64,000 bases of DNA from assembly GCA_910587505.1 (NCBI GenBank), contig CAJULD010000012.1, positions 1 through 64,000 of the forward strand. The letters run 5' to 3'. This DNA comes from an uncultured Oscillospiraceae bacterium (lineage in GTDB: Bacteria; Bacillota; Clostridia; Oscillospirales; Oscillospiraceae). The position numbers and the translations under genes were made by a program. The notes beneath the pieces are model-generated. The model was not told the DNA's origin and made no database searches. It worked only from the letters and a program-made list of their open reading frames with translations. Positions 23,119-30,451 of this stretch are shown piece by piece. Each line of letters begins with the position of its first letter. Within the stretch, counting starts at the first letter, position 1.

Positions 23119-23322
23119 GTGGGAGAAAAAGAATTTTTGCAGTATATCTTCGACAACTTTGATGTGGCGGGCGAGTTCACCAGGATGCTCGTCAACGCCA
23201 TCGGCTACGCTCAGGGGTTTGAAGATCCCGAAGAGGGACTGGATTTCCTCTGCGATATGCTCGACGGAACCATCGGCATCAGGCAGGACGAGATCCGGCA
23301 GTTGAAACTGGGGGAGGAGTAG
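23119..23322 (+). CDS. small acidic protein
   Basis: A 67-residue acidic helical protein from a GTG start with AGGAGGG upstream (FLQYIFDNFDVAGEFTRMLV, then DPEEGLDFLCDMLDG). First gene behind promoter 6. Function unknown. Confidence 0.5.
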   Translation: MGEKEFLQYIFDNFDVAGEFTRMLVNAIGYAQGFEDPEEGLDFLCDMLDGTIGIRQDEIRQLKLGEE

Positions 23323-23324
23323 AG

Positions 23325-23558
23325 ATGTAGCGAGAGTGGAAGCTGGGGGTAGACCTCAGCACCCAGGACGGCCTTCTCGACGGGCTGACCTTCGACGACC
23401 TCATCTTGGCCGTCCATTGCAACTGCCGGACAGTGACGCCGGCCGGGGTTCGGAAGCAGTTCAGGGAGATGCTGGAAGGCAGGCTCCAGGACACGAACTT
23501 CCTGATGGAGAATAACATGGATGCCATCATGGCCGCCGCAATGAAAGGGCGAGAGTAA
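23325..23558 (+). pseudogene. hypothetical gene with an amber codon at position 2
   Basis: GGGGAGGAG is followed by ATG (23,325) and at once by TAG, then an open frame of 75 residues (REWKLGVDLSTQDGLLDGLT..., ending MDAIMAAAMKGRE). A CAG to TAG change at codon 2 would explain it, since MQREWKLG is a natural start. No other ATG, GTG or TTG precedes the conserved-looking part. Many genes in the element end with TAG, so TAG is not generally recoded. Most likely a recent nonsense mutation; leaky suppression cannot be excluded. Confidence 0.5.
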
Positions 23559-23559
23559 T

Positions 23560-23808
23560 ATGGAGCAATACATCCAGCTCACCCTGTTTGACACGGATAC
23601 AGAAGATGATGAAGATGGAGAAGGATTTCTTTATAGCGAGAGTCTGCTGAGAAACGATATTTTCGCTGTGGAGAAAAACGTTCACGGGGCTTGGGCGATT
23701 TATGGGTCGATAGGCGTTCACCTGTATTATTTTCGTACGAAACGAGAAGCGATTAGAATGTACCTCCAAGAGTGCAAAAACACCGAGTTCTTTGAAAGGA
23801 AGACATAA
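23560..23808 (+). CDS. hypothetical protein
   Basis: An 82-residue protein, MEQYIQLTLFDTDTEDDEDG then GAWAIYGSIGVHLYYFRTKR. The start is one base after the previous stop. Unknown function. Confidence 0.52.
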   Translation: MEQYIQLTLFDTDTEDDEDGEGFLYSESLLRNDIFAVEKNVHGAWAIYGSIGVHLYYFRTKREAIRMYLQECKNTEFFERKT

Positions 23809-23811
23809 GAC

Positions 23812-23985
23812 ATGATATGCAATCCTGATTTGTGCCCGTATTGCCAGTACATCGGCGAAGGAGATAGCTGGTGCGATAAGATCGGTGAAATCGTTCTGGA
23901 TGACTGGGGGCCGACAGAAGAATTTATGGGGCCTGGATGCCCGTACCGGGCAAAAAGAAAGAAGCGGAGGCGGAGAAAGAAATGA
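23812..23985 (+). CDS. Cys-rich mini-protein with basic tail
   Basis: A 57-residue protein: CNPDLCPYCQYIGEGDSWCD, a later GCPYR, and the tail KRKKRRRRKK. A zinc-binding knuckle with a nucleic-acid-binding tail is plausible. It overlaps the next gene by 4 bases. Confidence 0.52.
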   Translation: MICNPDLCPYCQYIGEGDSWCDKIGEIVLDDWGPTEEFMGPGCPYRAKRKKRRRRKK

Positions 23986-24332
23986 GCAAGAGGAAGCTGC
24001 GACCCGGCCCGCACATCATGTCCATAGACGAGGTAGCGAGCCAGGAGTTCATTTTCTTCCACGGGAAGGTGTACCACCGGGGATGGTTTTGTTCTTGGCC
24101 GCTCAAGATGCTCAGAAACTGCGTAGGGCCGGCTGGCTGCATCCGGTATGCGATGCCGGTGGAAGAGACCCGGTTCTCCGACGAGGACATCCTGATGGCG
24201 GCTAAAAGGATCCACGGAAACACCAGCCGGGCCGCCATGGAACACGCAATGATGATCCTGAACGTGTGGGATACCGGCGCCTTGAACGCTGAGGGCGTGG
24301 TCGACCGATACGAAGATGCGGCGCTGCGCTGA
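23982..24332 (+). CDS. hypothetical protein
   Basis: A 116-residue basic protein (SKRKLRPGPHIMSIDEVASQ; FFHGKVYHRGWFCSWPLKML). Overlaps its upstream neighbour by ATGA. No motif recognised. Confidence 0.52.
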   Translation: MSKRKLRPGPHIMSIDEVASQEFIFFHGKVYHRGWFCSWPLKMLRNCVGPAGCIRYAMPVEETRFSDEDILMAAKRIHGNTSRAAMEHAMMILNVWDTGALNAEGVVDRYEDAALR

Positions 24333-24344
24333 GGAGGGAGCGAA

Positions 24345-24752
24345 ATGGATCCTGTTATCATTTTGGAACTGAACCACTTCGCCAATCTGTGTGGCCACTT
24401 CTACAACGCCGGGTATCATGATTTCTCCCTGCCGAATTGCAACAACGGGTACAACTGCAACCGCCCCGATCAGGAGGAAGGAACTGAAGTTGGCGACCGG
24501 TTCATCAAATCATGTTACGGCTGGAGTTGCCCGCTTGGGTATCCTCCCGATAAGCATGATCTCAAGAAATACGGGGTCATCGAAGACGAAAGTGAGGGCG
24601 AGGAAGGTGATGAGGAGGCTGACCTTGACTACATCATCGTATCCGACCCCGAAACCGTCCGACGGCTCCGGGAGATGGGGGTCACCGGGCTGGCAACCAG
24701 AACGATGGAAGAAGCGGAGGCGTGGGAGGCAAAGCATGGACAGGAAATTTGA
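24345..24752 (+). CDS. acidic hypothetical protein
   Basis: A 135-residue protein: LNHFANLCGHFYNAGYHDFS, several Cys (NCNNGYNC, SCYGWSC), then a very acidic stretch (EDESEGEEGDEEADLD). GGAGGG precedes. Unknown role. Confidence 0.52.
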   Translation: MDPVIILELNHFANLCGHFYNAGYHDFSLPNCNNGYNCNRPDQEEGTEVGDRFIKSCYGWSCPLGYPPDKHDLKKYGVIEDESEGEEGDEEADLDYIIVSDPETVRRLREMGVTGLATRTMEEAEAWEAKHGQEI

Positions 24753-25146
24753 GTTGGGGCAGAAAGTGATCTGCTCGGCATACGTCAAGAAAACCAAGAA
24801 CCACTACGAAACGTCGGAAGATAGGGATGACTGCGATTTTTGGGCCGACGGTTCTGATGAAGGGGTGGCGGTGGAGGATTTTCACATCTGCGACAAGTTC
24901 GTGAGAGTACCCAAACCGTTCAAGGGCATATACGTTGGGACAACGGTTTTGACCACAAAAATCCTGGCAGAATACGATGAGCCGCCATACGGGAGGCCGG
25001 GCTTCTATTTCAGCAGCGAGGAACCGAGGCCGTTTGCGGTGGTGTACTACGCAGACAACAGGAAACGCCTCGTCCCGATGGATGCGATTTGGTCTCTTGA
25101 AGAGGCAGCGACAATAGAGGGGGGTGGTCTGGATGGAATGGAATAA
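24736..25146 (+). CDS. hypothetical protein
   Basis: A 136-residue protein starting inside the previous gene (ATG 24,736). FELGQKVICSAYVKKTKNHY opens it, and VGTTVLTTKILAEYDE and AVVYYADNRKRLVPMDAI suggest a small SH3-like beta domain. Function unknown. Confidence 0.5.
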   Translation: MDRKFELGQKVICSAYVKKTKNHYETSEDRDDCDFWADGSDEGVAVEDFHICDKFVRVPKPFKGIYVGTTVLTTKILAEYDEPPYGRPGFYFSSEEPRPFAVVYYADNRKRLVPMDAIWSLEEAATIEGGGLDGME

Positions 25147-25282
25147 GCCACTGGAGGAATGGACGCTCAAGGAGTGCAAGGAACTCTGTGAAATCACGAT
25201 GGACTGCCCGAACTGCCCGCTTGCAAGTTTGTGCGGAGATCATGGGTTCGGCATCCCGGAGGGATGGCAGATAGGAGGGTGA
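25133..25282 (+). CDS. Cys-rich mini-protein
   Basis: A 49-residue protein with KECKELCEITMDCPNCPLAS and a final Cys (LCGDHG). It overlaps the previous gene by 14 bases. Likely metal-binding. Confidence 0.48.
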   Translation: MEWNKPLEEWTLKECKELCEITMDCPNCPLASLCGDHGFGIPEGWQIGG

Positions 25283-25287
25283 GAGAT

Positions 25288-25632
25288 ATGGCAAGGGGCC
25301 GACAGCAAAAGTGGGTATGTCTCGACTGCAAGGCGGGGTTCTCCGTCCAAGGGGCTGCTCCGAAAATTTGCTGTTTCTGCGGCTCCGGCAATATCGGAAG
25401 GGCGCCGAGCGTTGAGCTGGCAAAGAACTTCGCAAAGAAAAGGACTGAGCTGGAGAAGGTGTGCGAGAAGCTGAACCCTGTCTATGCGGAGTTCCAGGGG
25501 CTGAAGCAGAAGCGTGACGCCATCATGGCATACTGGAAGCAGCAACAACGCCGGGGGTTCATCACCAAGGAGGAATACGACGCCTTGGACGGTCTGTTTG
25601 AAGGAGCGAAAGGCCACGAGGAGGCCGAATAG
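25288..25632 (+). CDS. zinc-ribbon coiled-coil protein
   Basis: A 114-residue protein: VCLDCKAGFS and CCFCGSGN form a zinc ribbon (residues 10-34), followed by a helical segment (KRTELEKVCEKLNPVYAEFQ) and a basic QQQRRGFITKEEYDAL end. Possibly a DNA-binding adaptor. It ends the operon; the next 140 bases are a repeat. Confidence 0.55.
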   Translation: MARGRQQKWVCLDCKAGFSVQGAAPKICCFCGSGNIGRAPSVELAKNFAKKRTELEKVCEKLNPVYAEFQGLKQKRDAIMAYWKQQQRRGFITKEEYDALDGLFEGAKGHEEAE

Positions 25633-25634
25633 AC

Positions 25635-25718
25635 GCCGAAGACCCGTTTCCAGCGTTTCCTACGGATCGTAGCAATACCTACATCATTCGGATACGCTCC
25701 AGCGGTTTTAGGCGGGTT
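25635..25718 (+). repeat. intergenic repeat, long copy B
   Basis: GCCGAAGACCCG (shared with 15,756) continues directly into TTTCCAGCGTTTCCTACGG, then CATCATTCGG and GCTCCAGCGGTTTTAGGCGGG, the same series as at 9610. It sits between an operon end and an operator. Confidence 0.6.
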
Positions 25719-25729
25719 TTAGGTTGGCG

Positions 25730-25743
25730 TTACCAATTGGAAA
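25730..25743. promoter_or_regulatory. operator copy 6 (diverged)
   Basis: TTACC-AATT-GGAAA matches the operator with one changed base in the right arm. TTGGCG at 25,724 and TGATAA at 25,748 could be a weak promoter around it. Confidence 0.45.
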
Positions 25744-25776
25744 CACATGATAAAGATTTTGAAAGGAGACTTGAAC

Positions 25777-25938
25777 ATGAAAAAGATGGAGCTTTGCGGA
25801 GCCTGTGCGGCGATGCTGCGGGAGCAGGCTGAGGTCAAGAAGGTCGGCGGAGGTGTCGACAACAAGGTGACCCGCTCCAAGTGCGGCCGCCGCCGGTACG
25901 GGGCCACCTATGAGGTCGGAAAGAAGAAGAACGGGTGA
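25777..25938 (+). CDS. small zinc-binding protein
   Basis: A 53-residue basic protein: LCGACAAMLREQ, then SKCGRRRYGATYEV. This CxxC...CGRRR-GATY pattern is common in small phage and plasmid proteins of Clostridia. AAAGGAG precedes the ATG at 25,777. Confidence 0.6.
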   Translation: MKKMELCGACAAMLREQAEVKKVGGGVDNKVTRSKCGRRRYGATYEVGKKKNG

Positions 25939-25942
25939 GGCC

Positions 25943-26536
25943 ATGCGGACGGACTTCGTTTTCATGTGGGAGGAACCGGATGGAGATAGGCGCTGGGAGG
26001 CCGTGGCAGAAAATCAATATGCCGGGTTTCTGGAGCAACTCCTGAACAGCGGTGTCCATCCGGCGACGGTCATGGTAGGCTACGCACCGATACTTTTCCA
26101 TTGGGTATGGAAGAAGTTTCACAAAGGGCTTTCTGACGTGTATTTCCAGAAAATAAATGATGAGATTTACGGGACTGAACCGGTGGAGGAAAGCAAGCAT
26201 AAACCTGTCGATGTCCCGCTCGAAAAAAGGGAGGAGACGAAATACGGGTGGATCGCACCAGATGGGCGGTTCTTCGGATGCGACTATGGGGGCCACTCAT
26301 ACCTTGCCGGCGAGATAGTCGGAGAAATCCAGTATGTGCGAGACCCGGAACGGCATCTGGAGGATCTCGGATGGCTGAAGGTTTTCAGCGGCAGTGGGAC
26401 AGGACGCCGGTATTCGGTCGGGATGGGCGAAGGAAAGTGCATCACAGACGAGCAATTAAAGACCCTGGAGCAGATGGGTCTTGGTGAAGCATATGGCGTC
26501 TCGGGGTATCTGTGGAAGAGAGGAGAGAGAAAATGA
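25943..26536 (+). CDS. hypothetical protein
   Basis: A 197-residue protein. FVFMWEEPDGDRRWEAVAEN opens it; the second half contains YGWIAPDGRFFGCDYGGHSY, DLGWLKVFSG and ITDEQLKTLEQMGL, a pattern common to uncharacterised phage proteins. The start is 4 bases after the previous stop. Confidence 0.55.
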   Translation: MRTDFVFMWEEPDGDRRWEAVAENQYAGFLEQLLNSGVHPATVMVGYAPILFHWVWKKFHKGLSDVYFQKINDEIYGTEPVEESKHKPVDVPLEKREETKYGWIAPDGRFFGCDYGGHSYLAGEIVGEIQYVRDPERHLEDLGWLKVFSGSGTGRRYSVGMGEGKCITDEQLKTLEQMGLGEAYGVSGYLWKRGERK

Positions 26537-26952
26537 GAAGAGACAAAGACTGCCCGTATAAGAAGCATTGTCATGACGCACCTGGATGCTGCCCAGAGTG
26601 CGACTGGCATCTGGCCTTCGAGAAGTTCAGAAACAGGATTGCCCGGCTGGAGACCCGCTTGAGCCGGACGAAAGCGGAACTGGATGTGTACCGGGGCATC
26701 GAAGGATGCCGATACAGGGAGATGACCGACGCTGAACTCCGGGGGAGATGCCTCACCCTCCCGGAGCATAGTTCTGCCGCCCTTGCGGCCTTCCGCCAGT
26801 TGTTCAAAGACTTTGCCCTTACGCTCTGTATGGAGGGGCCGGGGCAGGAAGTCCTTGACATCTGCCTGTCCATATCTGACTTTTTGGAGAAAGCAGAGAA
26901 GGCTGCCGTAGTGCAGGAGGCGGAAAAGAAAAAAGGAGTGATGAAGCGTTGA
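26533..26952 (+). CDS. hypothetical protein with coiled coil
   Basis: A 139-residue protein: an N-terminal Cys group (CPYKKHCHDAPGCCPECDW, residues 5-23), a coiled-coil stretch (RIARLETRLSRTKAELDVYR), then helices. The Cys cluster may bind zinc. It overlaps the cytosine methyltransferase start by 4 bases, so they are co-translated. Confidence 0.55.
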   Translation: MRRDKDCPYKKHCHDAPGCCPECDWHLAFEKFRNRIARLETRLSRTKAELDVYRGIEGCRYREMTDAELRGRCLTLPEHSSAALAAFRQLFKDFALTLCMEGPGQEVLDICLSISDFLEKAEKAAVVQEAEKKKGVMKR

Positions 26953-28895
26953 GAAGGAAACCGATAGCTGTGTTCGACAGGGGGCAGGTCAACCTCCTGG
27001 ATGAGATTATCGTCGACAACTTCGCCGGCGGTGGCGGGGCCTCGACAGGGATGGAGTTGGCGACGGGCCGGACGGTCGAAATCGCCATCAACCACGACCC
27101 GGATGCGATCCTGATACACCGCACCAACCATCCGCATACCAGGCACTTCCGGGCAAGCGTGTGGGACATCGACCCGAGAGAGGTGTGCGCCGGCCGGCCG
27201 GTTGGGCTGGCGTGGTTTTCGCCGGACTGCAAACACTTTTCCAAAGCGAAGGGAGGCAAACCGGTGGATAAGAACATCCGGGGCCTCGCCTGGATCACGC
27301 TGCGTTGGGCTGGGACGGTAAGGCCGAGGGTCATCATCCTGGAAAACGTCGAGGAGTTTCAGACCTGGGGGCCGGTGCGGCACGGACGCCCGGTGAAGAA
27401 AAAATCCGGCGAGACCTTCCAGAAGTTCATCGGCCAGCTCAAGGATCTGGGCTACGACGTGGAGTGGAAGGAGCTGGTGGCAGCCGACTTCGGGGCACCC
27501 ACCACCCGCAAGCGGTTCTTCTTGGTGGCCCGGTGCGACGGTAGGCCCGTCGTCTGGCCGCAGCCGACCCATGCCCCGAGATACAGCGAGGAAGCCAAGA
27601 GTGGAAAGCTCAAGCCGTGGGTCAGCGCCGCCGAAATCATCGACTGGTCGCTCCCGTGTCCGTCTATCTTCGACAGCAAAGCGCAGATCAAGGAGAAGTA
27701 TGGTATCACGGCTGTGCGCCCGCTGGCGGAAAAGACGATGCGCCGGGCCATCCGGGGCGTGGATCAGTTCACCATCAAGAGCAGGGAGCCGTTCTTGCTC
27801 ATGGTGAACCACAGGGAAGATGGAAGGGACAGGACGCTCCCGGCGCTGGCACCGCTCCCAACAGTGACGGCAACGCATGGGCTTGGCGTCGCAGAACCCG
27901 TCATTGCACCGGTGCAGGTATCCAACACAACGAACTCGGTAGGAACCCCGGCAGATATGCCCGTACATACGGTGACCACGGCTGGGAACCAAATGCTGGT
28001 ATGTCCGGCTTTGACTGCGATAGGGCAGACCGGAGGCGGTGACAGGGTAAGGGACATCCGGGAGCCGGCGCATACGACGGTGTCGAAGGCCGAAGACTGC
28101 GTGATTGGAGCCAGTCTCATCCAGTACCACACGGAGCAATCTGAACGGGTGAGAGGGCAGACCATCCACGACCCGATCATGACCATCGACGCCGCAAACC
28201 GGTATGGGCTGGTAGGAGCCTCCCTTACGAAGTATTATGGGAGCAACGAGTGCGGGCAGGATGTGAAAGGGCCGCTCCACACGATCACGGCGAAGGACAG
28301 GGAGGGGGTGATGGCCGCCAACCTGACGAAGTTCTACGGCGGGGTGGTGGGCGCACCGGTAACTGAACCGACGCCGACCATCACGGCCATTGACCACAAC
28401 GCTGTGACCGTGGCCCACATGATGGAGATGTACGGGACGAGTATTGGGAGAGGGGTGGATGACCCTGCGGGAACGGTAACGGCCGGCGGCGCCCACCACG
28501 CTATTATCGCAACGTCTGTCGTGCCGGCGGGAGTTGATGCAAACCTCGGGCACTGGCCGGAGGTACGGAGCCTCTTGAACAAATACTGCGGCTATGACCT
28601 GAAAGATGACGAACTCCTCCTGCTCCAGATCGAAGGTGGGTGGTGGTTCATTCAGGACATCGGCCTGCGGATGCTGACGCCGAGAGAGCTGTACGCCGCC
28701 AACGGCTTCCCGCCCGACTACATCATAGACCACGACTTCACCGGGAAGGAGTACGGGAAGTCGAAGCAGGTGGCTCGCTGCGGAAACGCCGTGCCGCCCC
28801 CGTTCGCTACGGCACTTGTCAGGGCAAACCTGCCAGAGTGGTGCAGCAAGAAGATTACAACGATGGAGGAGTTCGAGAGGGAGGTGGCGGTATGA
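26949..28895 (+). CDS. cytosine-C5 DNA methyltransferase with internal repeats
   Basis: A 648-residue Dcm-like enzyme from TTG 26,949. Motifs: I VDNFAGGGGASTGME (residues 22-36), the catalytic-loop SPDCKHFSKAKGG near 90-102 in place of the usual PCQ, ENVEEF (VI) near 132, RKRFFLVAR (VIII) near 185, and the C-terminal RCGNAVPPPFATALVRAN (X). It transfers methyl groups to cytosine C5 in DNA. Between about residues 298 and 525, where target recognition is expected, lie seven repeats of ~33 residues around P-x-x-T-(I/V)-T-A. No cognate endonuclease adjoins it; the likely role is protection against host restriction. It overlaps an MT-A70 gene by 4 bases. Confidence 0.88.
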   Translation: MRRKPIAVFDRGQVNLLDEIIVDNFAGGGGASTGMELATGRTVEIAINHDPDAILIHRTNHPHTRHFRASVWDIDPREVCAGRPVGLAWFSPDCKHFSKAKGGKPVDKNIRGLAWITLRWAGTVRPRVIILENVEEFQTWGPVRHGRPVKKKSGETFQKFIGQLKDLGYDVEWKELVAADFGAPTTRKRFFLVARCDGRPVVWPQPTHAPRYSEEAKSGKLKPWVSAAEIIDWSLPCPSIFDSKAQIKEKYGITAVRPLAEKTMRRAIRGVDQFTIKSREPFLLMVNHREDGRDRTLPALAPLPTVTATHGLGVAEPVIAPVQVSNTTNSVGTPADMPVHTVTTAGNQMLVCPALTAIGQTGGGDRVRDIREPAHTTVSKAEDCVIGASLIQYHTEQSERVRGQTIHDPIMTIDAANRYGLVGASLTKYYGSNECGQDVKGPLHTITAKDREGVMAANLTKFYGGVVGAPVTEPTPTITAIDHNAVTVAHMMEMYGTSIGRGVDDPAGTVTAGGAHHAIIATSVVPAGVDANLGHWPEVRSLLNKYCGYDLKDDELLLLQIEGGWWFIQDIGLRMLTPRELYAANGFPPDYIIDHDFTGKEYGKSKQVARCGNAVPPPFATALVRANLPEWCSKKITTMEEFEREVAV

Positions 28896-29470
28896 TACCG
28901 TTCCCGGAAAAACGGTACAGCGTCATTTACGCAGATCCGCCGTGGGCTTATGTGCAAAACGGAGGCCCGAAGGGGAAGAGAGGAATGGCGAGCGCCCACT
29001 ACGAAACGATGAGCGTAGATGATATATGCAATTTGCCGGTAAGAAAAATCACCGGGGGGGGGGGCTGTTCTCTTTCTTTGGGCAACATTCCCAAACATAG
29101 CCGAGGCTCTGAGAGTCATGCAAGCATGGGGGTTCGCCTATAAGACGGCAGCGTTTGTATGGGTGAAGAAAAATCGGAAGAGTGGGACTAACTTTTGGGG
29201 AATGGGGCAGTACACAAGGGCAAACGCAGAAGTGTGCTTGATTGGAATTTCAAAGGGGTTCAAGGCAGGGGAGAAGATCAAAAGCCACCGAGTTCACCAG
29301 ATAGTCGAGGCCCCGTTTGACGGACACAGCAAAAACCAGACATAGTGCGGGAGAGAATTGTAGAGTTGATGGGAAATGTCCCACGAATTGAATTGTTCGC
29401 AAGGGATAGAGTTCCTGGATGGGACGCCTGGGGAGACGAGCTGCCGGAGAAACCGGTGCCATCTGACTGA
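28892..29470 (+). pseudogene. MT-A70-family adenine methyltransferase, frameshifted twice
   Basis: The first part (from ATG 28,892) has the catalytic VIYADPPWAY. At an 11-G run (29,054-29,064) the frame is lost; with 10 G it would continue AVLFLWATFPNIAEALRVMQ and then AFVWVKKNRKSG, GMGQYTRANAEVCL. A second break lies in an AAAAA run near 29,335; with six A the frame reads KKPDIVRERIVELMG and ends KPVPSD at 29,470. Together these give a normal ~193-residue phage N6-adenine methyltransferase. Either the gene is inactive or slippage-controlled, or the homopolymers were mis-sequenced. Confidence 0.75.
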
Positions 29471-29507
29471 TTGTGAGGGATGGATTAGAAAGGAGGCGAA
29501 CACCTGA

Positions 29508-29669
29508 ATGGATGAAATCGAAAAGGCAAAAGCGGCAATCCAAGAAGCTATGCTCCAAGACCCAGTCATCCACAACGGGATGCCGTTCTATCTGGTGATA
29601 GGGCCAGCCCTGGAGACATCCCTGAAGGTTCTGAAAAAAGAAAAGGAGAGGGCAAAAGATGAAAATTGA
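29508..29669 (+). CDS. small hypothetical protein
   Basis: A 53-residue protein (MDEIEKAKAAIQEAMLQDPV; PFYLVIGPALETSLKVLKKE), with AAAGGAGG upstream. Ends inside the next gene, overlapping by 11 bases. Function unknown. Confidence 0.5.
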   Translation: MDEIEKAKAAIQEAMLQDPVIHNGMPFYLVIGPALETSLKVLKKEKERAKDEN

Positions 29670-30132
29670 ACCGAACGACGATATGGGAGGGGCAGTCCTG
29701 AACTGCGCAGTAAGATACTCCCTCGGCCGGGCATCCTATATGCCTGGCCTGGTCATGGATGAGATCCGGCCCATGCTGGCCGGCCTGACAGCAAAAACAC
29801 TCTCCTGCATGGAGCGGGACATCCGGGAATGGATGGCGGATGCCGGAAACCAGAAGAACCCATACTGGGAGGAGTGGGGCGGTTTCCTGAAGCTCATCAG
29901 GGAACAGCTCGAAAAGCAGAAGAACGCCGCAACACCCGGAGAGGATGACCGGATCGACTTCATGATTTTCTCCAAACGGATGGCGCTTGCCAAGGCGTTT
30001 GAGAAATGGGCGGATGAAAATGGGGTCGCAAAGACGCCGGCCAGCGTAGTCACGTTCCTGTATGGCTACGGGGTGCTTGACGTACAGGCCGCCTTCCGCA
30101 TCATTGAACAGCATGGCGAAGACGAAGGATGA
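29659..30132 (+). CDS. conserved phage hypothetical protein
   Basis: A 157-residue protein. NCAVRYSLGRASYMPGLVMD near residues 15-34 and MERDIREWM near 51 form a signature I associate with Clostridia phage proteins of unknown role. The C-terminal ~65 residues, helical, look like an added segment. AAGGAG precedes the ATG. Confidence 0.58.
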   Translation: MKIEPNDDMGGAVLNCAVRYSLGRASYMPGLVMDEIRPMLAGLTAKTLSCMERDIREWMADAGNQKNPYWEEWGGFLKLIREQLEKQKNAATPGEDDRIDFMIFSKRMALAKAFEKWADENGVAKTPASVVTFLYGYGVLDVQAAFRIIEQHGEDEG

Positions 30133-30334
30133 TGGGCCGGTTGATTTCTGGTGGCCGGAGGTTGGGAGCCTGAAGGTTATACCGCTCGGGGAACGAAAGG
30201 TGTCTCTCCGGTTCATGCCCTCCGAGAAGGCGATTGCAGAAGGTCTGCTGGTGGCCTCTGAGGCCGCAGGGAGACACGATAAAGCCGGTGAAGGTAAACG
30301 TACCCAGGCAAATAGAAAAGGGCGTTCTGAATGA
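30113..30334 (+). CDS. small basic hypothetical protein
   Basis: A 73-residue protein starting inside the previous gene at ATG 30,113 (MAKTKDDGPVDFWWPEVGSL) and ending in a basic tail (RTQANRKGRSE). No strong ribosome site is seen, so the call is tentative. Confidence 0.38.
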   Translation: MAKTKDDGPVDFWWPEVGSLKVIPLGERKVSLRFMPSEKAIAEGLLVASEAAGRHDKAGEGKRTQANRKGRSE

Positions 30335-30393
30335 TATATGGAAATTCTGGACGCGCTTGCAGGGGCAGGCGTGTCCTTTTTTCCGTAAAACCA

Positions 30394-30421
30394 TTGACAT
30401 AGGCGGTAGGTATTGTAAAGT
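30394..30421 (+). promoter_or_regulatory. element-type promoter 7 (for rtcB)
   Basis: TTGACA, spacer TAGGCGGTAGGTATTG, TAAAGT followed by AAAGT. It matches the element's spacer consensus best and lies 31 bases upstream of the rtcB start. Confidence 0.82.
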
Positions 30422-30451
30422 AAAGTAAAGAACACCGAAAGGAGCGATAGC

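Noticed and set aside
23328..23330. Phage-wide recoding of TAG
   Set aside because: Many genes in the element, such as those ending at 14,856, 15,753 and 31,660, use TAG as their stop with sensible spacing to the next gene, so TAG is a normal stop here.
27840..28530. CRISPR-like repeat array in the region of tandem repeats
   Set aside because: The repetition is at protein level inside one reading frame, and the DNA copies are too diverged for a CRISPR. No CRISPR array is seen anywhere in the window.
26571..28733. 720-residue minus-strand frame opposite the cytosine methyltransferase
   Set aside because: The + strand has all methyltransferase motifs; the antisense product is Arg/His/Pro-rich with no recognisable domain.
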